This document shows, piece after piece, positions 1 to 4,712 of a DNA stretch of 5,269 nucleotides; within the stretch, counting starts at the first letter, position 1; each line of letters begins with the position of its first letter. A model generated the notes under the pieces. It saw nothing but the letters and a program-made list of their open reading frames with translations. It was not told the origin of the DNA and did no database searches. The position numbers and the translations under genes were made by a program. This DNA is from Prevotella sp. (GTDB lineage Bacteria > Bacteroidota > Bacteroidia > Bacteroidales > Bacteroidaceae), in the NCBI GenBank assembly GCA_016291915.1, contig JAEEZP010000218.1, positions 1-5,269 on the forward strand, written 5' to 3'.

Positions 1-26
1 AAATATGCTAAAATACCTTAAATCTG

Positions 27-58
27 TTTGCAATTTTTAAATTATTCAACTATATTTG
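27..58 (+). promoter_or_regulatory. Bacteroidetes-type promoter
   Basis: TTTG at 27-30, then 20 bases, then TATATTTG at 51-58, which fits the TTTG / TAnnTTTG pattern of the Bacteroidetes housekeeping sigma factor. Transcription would begin at about 63-66, leaving a leader of about 30 bases before the ATG at 97. This position argues against the TTG at 28 as a start codon, because that codon lies in the -33 box. Confidence 0.75.
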
Positions 59-96
59 CGGAAGAAAGTGTTGAAACGCAAATAAAAACAATCTAC

Positions 97-279
97 ATGG
101 AGCAACAAGCGGTAATAAAGACAGTTGGGGGACAGAGCCCATGCAAGACCTGTCCACATGGCGAGTTTTTGCGGATTGCAAATCCTTATATTCATCTTCG
201 GCGGATGACATATCCGCCGGAACGGGTTCACAAAAAAAGGACACTTAAAGTGATTGCGGATTATTATAAAAAGATGTGA
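97..279 (+). CDS. small CxxC protein of unknown function (60 aa)
   Basis: I do not recognise this protein. ATG at 97 is chosen because the only longer reading (TTG at 28) begins inside the promoter. The product is short and basic with no signal peptide or membrane segment, so it is probably cytoplasmic. A CKTCPHG motif at residues 16-22 gives two cysteines and a histidine that could bind a metal or form a disulfide; two further histidines follow at about 33 and 45. The C-terminal third is rich in Lys, Arg and Tyr. Its stop codon is separated by one base from the ATG of the lipoprotein gene, so the two could be co-transcribed and translationally coupled. Its GC content is visibly higher than that of the lipoprotein gene, so the pairing may be recent. 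It could be the remnant of a longer gene. The promoter and leader are the main support for it being a real gene. Confidence 0.55.
   Translation: MEQQAVIKTVGGQSPCKTCPHGEFLRIANPYIHLRRMTYPPERVHKKRTLKVIADYYKKM
197..221. other. GC-rich inverted repeat inside the small gene
   Basis: CGGCGGAT (199-206) and ATCCGCCG (212-219) are perfect complements around the 5-base loop GACAT. A U-G and a T-A pair extend the stem to 197-221. It lies within the coding sequence of the 60-residue protein and is the strongest hairpin there. There is no T-run after it, so it is not a typical terminator. It may be coincidental codon use (Arg, Met, Pro codons) or an RNA structure affecting the downstream lipoprotein gene. 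Confidence 0.5.
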
Positions 280-280
280 T

Positions 281-763
281 ATGAGAAAGAGAGATTATAT
301 TTTTGTGTGTGTTTGCATATTTTTTATTTCATGTATATCATCTGATTTAAAAGAAGCAAACAATAATTCTATACAACAGGAAGATAGTATTAACGATTTA
401 GATTTAGAGGAATTACTAAAAGAATTACCTTCTCCTACTGAATCTGAAACTGTAAGAAATAATAGGCTTAGAGATCTTTTTGTTCTTATGGATGATGATT
501 CGTTGCTGTATATACCATTTTTTGTAATTCCCAATTTGTATGGGTCTTCTTTAGAAAGATTTCATGAGAAGTATAACACTTATGAGGAATTCAAAGATGC
601 ATTCTTACATCAGGATTCCTTGTTAGATACACGAAAAAAAAGGTCGTATCATGTAAAAATAAATAAATCTATCATGAATGACTTCAATAATATGTCTACA
701 GATGTATTTCTAAGTACATATATGATGAACATGGGGACGGTTCCGGTGTTCATTATAGTTTGA
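281..763 (+). CDS. putative lipoprotein of unknown function (160 aa)
   Basis: I do not recognise the family. ATG at 281 is preferred over the in-frame TTG at 254 because it follows the upstream stop by one base and gives a clean signal peptide. The N-terminus has a basic start (RKR), a hydrophobic stretch to about residue 17 and a lipobox-like F-I-S-C with Cys18 as the lipidated residue. Ser-Ser-Asp and acidic residues soon after may act as a surface-export signal, as in other Bacteroidetes lipoproteins. The mature part is hydrophilic and acidic at residues 27-55, then mixed, with no recognised motif. The gene is much more AT-rich than the rhamnose and polyamine genes in the window, suggesting separate origin. 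The last residues (MNMGTVPVFIIV) are encoded mostly by a repeat at 727-751, so the natural C-terminus was probably replaced or cut. It may be a decaying gene. Confidence 0.7.
   Translation: MRKRDYIFVCVCIFFISCISSDLKEANNNSIQQEDSINDLDLEELLKELPSPTESETVRNNRLRDLFVLMDDDSLLYIPFFVIPNLYGSSLERFHEKYNTYEEFKDAFLHQDSLLDTRKKRSYHVKINKSIMNDFNNMSTDVFLSTYMMNMGTVPVFIIV
727..751. repeat. REP-like GGGACGGTTC repeat unit
   Basis: The unit has outer arms GAAC (727-730) and GTTC (748-751) around a core GGGGACGGTTCCGG (733-746). From memory, GGGGACGGTTC / GAACCGTCCCC is a dispersed motif found in many unrelated bacterial genomes, often near Y1 (IS200-like, RAYT) transposases. No transposase is present in the window. 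The unit lies in frame at the end of the lipoprotein gene and encodes residues N-M-G-T-V-P-V-F. Confidence 0.6.
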
Positions 764-824
764 TATATTTGGAGTATATTGAAATAAGTTGTATTTTTGC
801 ATCAGCGATGCAGAGAACCGTCCC
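734..824. repeat. inverted pair of GGGACGGTTC motifs
   Basis: GGGACGGTTC at 734-743 has its exact reverse complement GAACCGTCCC at 815-824, with 71 bases between. Two inverted REP-like units around a short spacer resemble a BIME-like element or a non-autonomous mobile element. The right copy lacks the outer GAAC/GTTC arms seen in the left one. The spacer contains the stop codon of the lipoprotein gene, a promoter-like sequence and a small hairpin (798-812). Confidence 0.55.
768..799 (+). promoter_or_regulatory. Bacteroidetes-type promoter between the inverted motifs
   Basis: TTTG at 768-771, 20 bases, then TATTTTTG at 792-799: both boxes match consensus at good spacing. No open reading frame follows on this strand; the next gene is convergent. 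A transcript starting near 805 would begin within a small hairpin (TGCATC / GATGCA, 798-812), pass GAACCGTCCC and reach the structured hairpins at 891-971. It might produce a short non-coding RNA, or be inactive. Confidence 0.45.
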
Positions 825-850
825 GCTTTGATCCTTTTTTCTAATTATAA

Positions 851-874
851 TCTCTGTGCCTCGGTACCTCTGTG
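851..874. repeat. three-copy 8-base tandem repeat
   Basis: Three consecutive units, TCTCTGTG, CCTCGGTA and CCTCTGTG, have a period of 8. From memory, CTCTGTG/CCTCTGTG strings recur in intergenic DNA of many bacteria and may be part of the same repetitive patch as the flanking elements. They are non-coding. Confidence 0.5.
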
Positions 875-876
875 TT

Positions 877-884
877 TATATTTG
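877..884 (+). promoter_or_regulatory. possible -7 box
   Basis: TATATTTG matches TAnnTTTG. The best -33 candidate is TCTG at 853-856 (20 bases upstream, one mismatch), which lies in the tandem repeat. A transcript would start almost at the palindrome and run antisense into the beta-helix gene. This is weak evidence. Confidence 0.25.
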
Positions 885-885
885 C

Positions 886-924
886 AGGAGATCCCGGGTC
901 AAGCCCGGGATGAGGGGATCTTCT
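886..924. repeat. CCCGGG palindromic repeat
   Basis: ATCCCGGG (891-898) and CCCGGGAT (904-911) form a perfect 8-base stem around TCAAG. A second, outer complementarity pairs AGGAGATCCC (886-895) with GGGATCTTCT (915-924), one mismatch, so two alternative folds compete for the same left arm. The sequence resembles the palindromic ATCCCGGG...CCCGGGAT repeats that I recall from many bacterial genomes. The unused minus-strand reading of it gives the typical spurious peptide PGLDPGS. Confidence 0.65.
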
Positions 925-940
925 CTTTTTATACGAAATC

Positions 941-971
941 GGGCTGACTCTGTGAAATACAGAATCAGCCC
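941..971 (-). terminator. hairpin at the end of the rhaD operon, probable terminator
   Basis: GGGCTGA (941-947) pairs with TCAGCCC (965-971), and after one C/A mismatch TCTGT pairs with ACAGA, around a 5-base loop. This gives a 13-position stem with one mismatch. It starts 26 bases after the stop codon of the beta-helix gene on the minus strand. There is no strong U-tract on either exit, so termination could be partial or bidirectional, but the position fits the end of the operon. Confidence 0.6.
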
Positions 972-997
972 GTGATGGTTGTATTAGGAAGAAAGAT

Positions 998-2902
998 TTA
1001 GTCAATCTTCCTGATCGGCATGGCGATATGGATATTGATGGGTGCTGGCTCCTCTTTTGGAATGATCTGCTGATAATCCTTGCGGATACCGGCAGCACGC
1101 TGGATGGCTAATGCCTCCTCACCGAAATCGATGTTACGGTACACATGCGTGTTCTTTACCTCAACGCCCTTGCCACTGTTTTTCAGATAGTTATCCTTCA
1201 CATAGTTATTGTAAATCTCTATCTCGTAGTCACGGTCGGAGTCGATATGCAGCCACATCTGACGAAGACTGTTGATGAAGTTATTGCGGATGGTCCAACC
1301 GGATGAACCGTCGTCAGGATAGATACAGCGCGGACCCTTATAGAGGTAGTTGCCTTCGCATACAGAGCCTGGCTGGCGACCTAACATATAGATGATACCA
1401 CCGTCGGTAAGGATCTTATGACTCTCGCCTAAGTAGTTGTAACTGATACTGTTGTTGCCTGCCACTGTTGACTCGGGGATCTTGGCGTTACCCCACCACC
1501 AACCTAATGCCACGCAGCCGTATGGCGTGCCGGCAATATTATTATGGTCGTAGTGCACATCCTTCACGAAGAAACCGATCATGGCCTCTAACTGGCGGAA
1601 ATCCAGACTGACGTTACGCACATAGTTGTCGGTAATCTGGATATCCTGACATACACCCTCACGACTGGCTGGGATGTCGCCCTCGCCATCACCGATCTCA
1701 TAATGCTGAGGATGTCCCACGCTGACGGCGCATCCCAACAGATCGTTGAAATAGTTGCCTACCACCTTCGTGTGCTTTACATCATTACTTAAGTTAACAG
1801 CCACTGCAGAACCAAGGTGCTCAAAGCGGTTGTTCGTGATGGTGATATTTGCGGCATTGCGCACTTCTATCGTACCCTCAGGAAGAATCGTACTGTTGTA
1901 TTTCGTTGGATGCCAGTTGCCATCGGGGATATACTTCACGGCCATGGCCAGACTCTGGATACCTCCGAAACCGTTGGATCCTTCAAGATCCATCAGGTTC
2001 CATGCATCATAGGCAAAGGTAATGCCTTTGACGGTAACATTCTCAACCCGCTGCTGCAGGTTGTTTCCTTCGATCTTAAGAAGAGTATGTGTCTGCGGAG
2101 CGATTACCTCAGCCTTTGTCATATCCTCGTTGTCTGCCATGTAATAGAGGGTCTTGGCTTTACGGTCGAAATAGAACTCGCCGGGCTCGTCGAGCAACTC
2201 GTAGGCATTGCGAACGAAGAACTTACCATCATACTTTGTCTTTCCAGCCCATGCCAAGGATGTGAGAACAGCTCCGATAGGCTGCTGAAGGGTTACGGCA
2301 AGGGTATCCCCCCACTTGGTCATCTCCTCCACACAGAGGATCTTCTCCGACCATACACTGTTCTGAACGAGTTCTACATCTTGGGGATTCCGGAATTCAG
2401 ACATCTCACCACCATACTGGAATAAGATACCTTTGGGAGCAGTGCCACTTCCGAAAGCCCACGACTCCTTTCCTGTTACGGGAATCTCTCCCCATGAGCC
2501 TAAACCATTCTGTAACACCTTCGCTCCTGCCATCCTACAGCGTTTGCCGTTGACAAGTAGCGTGCGCAGTTTCTTCTCGCTATTTAGTGGAGCCTTCCAG
2601 AGGTTTCCGTGAATACGCTGCCAACCCGTGACATGCACACCGCCACTGACGACAACCTTCTCTCCTTCAACAGCTTTCAGCGTGATGCTGCGATCTTTGG
2701 AGAGTGCATAGTTGATATTGATAGGAGCAGCTAACTCATAGTTGCCTTGGTGGAACTGGATGACAACATCCTGCTTACCAGGCTTGATGGTCTTCAACGT
2801 TTTCTGGAGTGTAGCAGGCGTTACCTCATACACTTTCTGTGCCTGTAATCCTACACAGGAGAACAACAGGGCAGCAAGAATGATGAATGAAAATCTCTTC
2901 AT
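998..2902 (-). CDS. secreted right-handed beta-helix protein, putative GH141-like glycoside hydrolase (634 aa)
   Basis: Residues 1-21 form a signal peptide (basic MKR, hydrophobic core, cleavage likely after LQA at 21). An alternative lipobox LFSC with Cys16 would make it a lipoprotein. Residues about 25-125 resemble the N-terminal part of beta-helix carbohydrate enzymes: a GNYEL strand, then EKVVVSGG...TGW, LWKA and LLVNGKR. From about 285 to 590 come repeated helix rungs (VENVTVKGITF, ANITITNNRF, IQITDNYVRN, WTIRNNFIN, IEIYNNYV), typical of parallel beta-helices. TDGGIIYMLG (499-508) and YPDDGSSG (528-535) contain acidic residues D500 and D530/D531, which are candidate catalytic positions by analogy only. 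The layout recalls GH141 (fucosidase and xylanase activities are known) but a GH or lyase family cannot be fixed by eye. It lies 17 bases after rhaD, so it is probably co-transcribed and may release the deoxysugar that the operon degrades. Cellular site: periplasm or outer surface. No frameshift is seen. Confidence 0.9.
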   Translation of the reverse strand: MKRFSFIILAALLFSCVGLQAQKVYEVTPATLQKTLKTIKPGKQDVVIQFHQGNYELAAPININYALSKDRSITLKAVEGEKVVVSGGVHVTGWQRIHGNLWKAPLNSEKKLRTLLVNGKRCRMAGAKVLQNGLGSWGEIPVTGKESWAFGSGTAPKGILFQYGGEMSEFRNPQDVELVQNSVWSEKILCVEEMTKWGDTLAVTLQQPIGAVLTSLAWAGKTKYDGKFFVRNAYELLDEPGEFYFDRKAKTLYYMADNEDMTKAEVIAPQTHTLLKIEGNNLQQRVENVTVKGITFAYDAWNLMDLEGSNGFGGIQSLAMAVKYIPDGNWHPTKYNSTILPEGTIEVRNAANITITNNRFEHLGSAVAVNLSNDVKHTKVVGNYFNDLLGCAVSVGHPQHYEIGDGEGDIPASREGVCQDIQITDNYVRNVSLDFRQLEAMIGFFVKDVHYDHNNIAGTPYGCVALGWWWGNAKIPESTVAGNNSISYNYLGESHKILTDGGIIYMLGRQPGSVCEGNYLYKGPRCIYPDDGSSGWTIRNNFINSLRQMWLHIDSDRDYEIEIYNNYVKDNYLKNSGKGVEVKNTHVYRNIDFGEEALAIQRAAGIRKDYQQIIPKEEPAPINIHIAMPIRKID

Positions 2903-2919
2903 AGGATCAACGTGCTAAG

Positions 2920-3735
2920 TTATTTCGGCAGGTTGAAAGCCTTGGTCATCTCCTTCAACTGAGCATCGCTCATACCTTCCGGTTCGAAGCCCATACACTT
3001 AGCATCAATATAGATCTTGGCACTCTTCGACAATACGTCAATCTGGTCGAAAGCATCCATCACGTCCAATCCCTGTGCGAAAACACCATGCTTCTCCCAC
3101 AGCACCACATCATAGTCATCCAACTCTGCCAATGTGGCGTTGGCCAGTTCGTTACTGCCCGGCAGCTGGTAGGGGATAATACCTAAGCCAAGCGGACAGA
3201 AAGCCTTTGTCTCGGGGATCATGCTCCACAGGATATTGGTGAGCACATCCTTACCCAAGAATGCTTTGTTGTGACTCATGGCAACCAACTCGATGGGGTG
3301 GGTGTGTACGGTAGCGTTATAAGCAGAGCCCTTCTCAATCAGATGGTTATGCACAGACAGGTGAGAAGGCAGCTCACTTGTCGGCTGTACCGGGTTGTCA
3401 GCGATGATCACATAACTGGCACAGTCGTCGAGAATACGGATCACACTGCCATTGTCCATGGGCCAGCGGGCCAAGTCACGCATACGCTTGCCGGTACCTT
3501 TGCAATAGAAATAGCAACCTTTCAACTGGGGTAGGGTGATACCGATATGTTTTACGTCGCTGATGGCTGGCATGGCCTTGATGTCATCGTCGATGAACTT
3601 GGTGATGTTCACCGTGATGTTTCCGCCGTTACGCTCAGCCCAACCGTTTTGCCAGAGATAACCGGCAACTTCTGCAATCTTCTCAATCTCCTGCTTCAAG
3701 GCAGGTCTTCCTTCCAAAATACTTTTCATATTCAT
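2920..3735 (-). CDS. rhaD: rhamnulose-1-phosphate aldolase
   Basis: Cleaves L-rhamnulose 1-phosphate to dihydroxyacetone phosphate and L-lactaldehyde (EC 4.1.2.19), the last dedicated step of L-rhamnose catabolism, in the cytoplasm. At 271 residues it matches the usual length (E. coli about 274). Class II aldolase features: WAERNGGNIT at 32-41 (phosphate-binding GGN), TSELPSH with Glu121 as the likely catalytic base, HTHP with zinc ligands His144 and His146, and EKHGVF with the third ligand His216. WAERNGGN, PTSELP and the HGVF region correspond to the E. coli enzyme, which separates RhaD from the shorter fuculose-phosphate aldolases. ATG at 3735 is used; ATG at 3729 (Met3) is an alternative, and neither has a clear ribosome binding site. 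It is the first gene of the operon, downstream of the three repeat-borne promoters. rhaI, rhaK, the transporter and rhaR are not within the window. Confidence 0.95.
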   Translation of the reverse strand: MNMKSILEGRPALKQEIEKIAEVAGYLWQNGWAERNGGNITVNITKFIDDDIKAMPAISDVKHIGITLPQLKGCYFYCKGTGKRMRDLARWPMDNGSVIRILDDCASYVIIADNPVQPTSELPSHLSVHNHLIEKGSAYNATVHTHPIELVAMSHNKAFLGKDVLTNILWSMIPETKAFCPLGLGIIPYQLPGSNELANATLAELDDYDVVLWEKHGVFAQGLDVMDAFDQIDVLSKSAKIYIDAKCMGFEPEGMSDAQLKEMTKAFNLPK

Positions 3736-3792
3736 ATTTATTAGTTCTTAAGTATCTTTATTAAAAAGAATCATTATTTTTGCTAATCGCTA

Positions 3793-3823
3793 CAAAGTTA
3801 CGAAAAGTCGAGCGAAATGCAAA
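3793..3823 (-). promoter_or_regulatory. rhaD promoter, repeat unit 1
   Basis: On the minus strand, TTTG (3823-3820), 19 bases, TAACTTTG (3800-3793). Start of transcription near 3786-3789 would give a leader of about 50 bases before the rhaD ATG. It is the promoter closest to rhaD and the -33 box lies in the left arm of the unit 1 stem. Confidence 0.75.
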
Positions 3824-3875
3824 AGGAAAACTTGTTTTTCTTTTCATTTCCGAGACAGAGTAACTTCGACGTAGT

Positions 3876-3906
3876 CAAAGTTACAAAAAATCGAGTGCAG
3901 AACAAA
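3876..3906 (-). promoter_or_regulatory. rhaD-directed promoter, repeat unit 2
   Basis: On the minus strand, TTTG (3906-3903), 19 bases, TAACTTTG (3883-3876): identical geometry to unit 1. A transcript from here would carry the unit 1 hairpin in its leader. Confidence 0.65.
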
Positions 3907-3957
3907 ATAAGTTCACTTATTTTTTATGCCGAGATGAAATAACTTCGCCACTTGTCG

Positions 3958-3988
3958 CAAAGTTACGAAAAATCGAGTGCAAAACAAA
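3958..3988 (-). promoter_or_regulatory. rhaD-directed promoter, repeat unit 3
   Basis: On the minus strand, TTTG (3988-3985), 19 bases, TAACTTTG (3965-3958): again the same spacing, although the sequence between boxes differs in length structure from unit 1. A transcript from here would carry the hairpins of units 2 and 1. The fourth copy of the -7 box (4046-4039) has no matching -33 box. Confidence 0.65.
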
Positions 3989-4059
3989 GAACTGTTCTTT
4001 TTTTTGCCGAGACGAAGTAATTTCGCCGACGAAGAAGTCAAAGTTACGAAAAGTTTTTG

Positions 4060-4067
4060 TATCTTTG
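4060..4067 (+). promoter_or_regulatory. -7 box for the polyamine-linked operon
   Basis: TATCTTTG matches TAnnTTTG and ends 7 bases before the ATG at 4075, so the expected transcription start is at or within a few bases of the start codon. No TTTG stands 19-21 bases upstream, so the -33 part is weak and an activator may be needed. It abuts the fourth, partial repeat, placing this promoter back to back with the minus-strand array. Confidence 0.55.
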
Positions 4068-4074
4068 CATAATT

Positions 4075-4674
4075 ATGGATAAAAATATTAATCAACCCGT
4101 CAAGTGGAGCGAGAACGTCATCATTGTAGATGCGGAATATCTCGATCATGTCGTCTTTAATCTTACTGTCAACTTCGAAAGGATGTTAGGCAGGAGGATT
4201 CCGCCGGCTGACTTGGCTAAGTGGATCGACTGTGTGGCATTAGACGGTGGGATGAGACCGGGAGCGCATGAGACACAGGTGGTGCTGATACATGAGAAGA
4301 ATGCTGCTGGACTGCAGTATTTCGCACCTTCGGAGTATCAGACATCCCTCAATGGTAAAGCCTTCAAGGACCAGTTGGGAGAGTTTGTGATCAGTGCGGT
4401 ACCTGTTGAGTCGATGACCACAAAGAATGACCTGTTGTTGGATGTGGTCAGTCTGACGTTGCCGGAGAAGGATGTTAGGCGGATTATGATAATCCCTAAC
4501 GGTGAGGATGAGGCCCTTTGCAGACAATTGCGGAACCAGCTCCAGCAGGCTGACGAGGATAAGCATATTACCGTGTTGGCCATGGAGCCGATAGCCGGTG
4601 GCAATTTCAGGCAGGAGATTCTGGGATACTCCCTCTTGCAGGCGTTAGGCATCCGTGCAGATGAGATCAGATAA
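4075..4674 (+). CDS. conserved protein of unknown function upstream of carboxynorspermidine dehydrogenase (199 aa)
   Basis: Start is ATG 4075; the TTG at 4057 lies before the -7 box ends and is excluded. The protein is soluble, with no signal peptide or membrane segment, and has an alternating alpha/beta look: VIIVDAEYLDHVVFNL (15-30), NFERMLGRRIPPADLAKWIDCVALDGG (33-59), a beta-rich middle (QVVLIHEKN, 68-76; FVISAVPVE, 104-112), RIMIIPNGED (136-145) and a C-terminal HITVLAMEPI...GYSLLQALGI (164-193). I recall such proteins next to saccharopine-dehydrogenase-like genes in Bacteroidales, possibly the DUF6621 family, but this is memory only. It lies 38 bases before the dehydrogenase gene with no promoter between, so a shared mRNA is likely. 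A role linked to polyamine synthesis is inferred from the neighbour alone. There is no ribosome binding site, consistent with a leaderless start. Confidence 0.88.
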   Translation: MDKNINQPVKWSENVIIVDAEYLDHVVFNLTVNFERMLGRRIPPADLAKWIDCVALDGGMRPGAHETQVVLIHEKNAAGLQYFAPSEYQTSLNGKAFKDQLGEFVISAVPVESMTTKNDLLLDVVSLTLPEKDVRRIMIIPNGEDEALCRQLRNQLQQADEDKHITVLAMEPIAGGNFRQEILGYSLLQALGIRADEIR

Positions 4675-4712
4675 AATAAAAAGGAATAAGTAATCATTAT
4701 AAACATTAATCT

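Larger units (their letters stand above)
3793..4053. repeat. tandem promoter-hairpin repeats (three full units and a partial fourth)
   Basis: CAAAGTTAC recurs at 3793, 3876, 3958 and 4039, giving units of 83, 82 and 81 bases plus a stub (4039-4053). Each full unit runs: CAAAGTTAC, (G/A)AAAA(G/A)TCGAG, an AT-rich inverted repeat, CCGAGA, then (G/A)TAA(C/T)TTCG. Stems: unit 1 pairs 3814-3830 with 3835-3850 (one bulge, loop CTTG); unit 2 pairs 3897-3911 with 3916-3929 (imperfect, loop TTCA); unit 3 pairs 3979-3992 with 3994-4007 (one mismatch). The outer AAGTTA also complements TAACTT in units 1 and 2. The array fills nearly all of the 339-base gap between rhaD and the divergent gene. The remaining 3736-3792 is an AT-rich leader of rhaD with no recognised motif. 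I recall similar strings between genes in Prevotella and Bacteroides genomes but cannot confirm a named family. Confidence 0.85.

Noticed and set aside
28..96. Upstream TTG start extending the small gene by 23 residues
   Set aside because: The TTG is part of the -33 promoter box and would lie upstream of the predicted transcription start.
127..162. GGACAG/CTGTCC and CCCATG/CATGG complementarities in the small gene
   Set aside because: The pairs are short, overlap each other and have long loops; they cannot be told from chance.
798..840. Possible rho-independent terminator of the lipoprotein gene (hairpin 798-812, T-run 835-840)
   Set aside because: The T-run is more than 20 bases from the hairpin, and the hairpin overlaps a promoter box, so the parts do not form a terminator.
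841..1098. 85-residue minus-strand open frame at the end of the beta-helix gene
   Set aside because: It overlaps the real gene in another frame, and its end (PGLDPGS...) is the translation of the palindromic and 8-base repeats.
1817..2425. 202-residue plus-strand open frame antisense to the beta-helix gene
   Set aside because: The minus-strand frame has a signal peptide and clear beta-helix rungs throughout; this one is a shadow.
3793..4053. Regular repeats that might suggest a CRISPR array
   Set aside because: The conserved parts are spread through units of about 82 bases and the unit interiors are related hairpins, not unique spacers between identical short repeats. No cas genes are present.
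4057..4074. Upstream TTG start extending the 199-residue protein by six residues
   Set aside because: The extension coincides with the -7 promoter box, so it would not be transcribed from that promoter.
3913..4149. 78-residue minus-strand open frame
   Set aside because: It crosses the repeat array, contains repeated peptide fragments from it and overlaps the start of the opposite gene.
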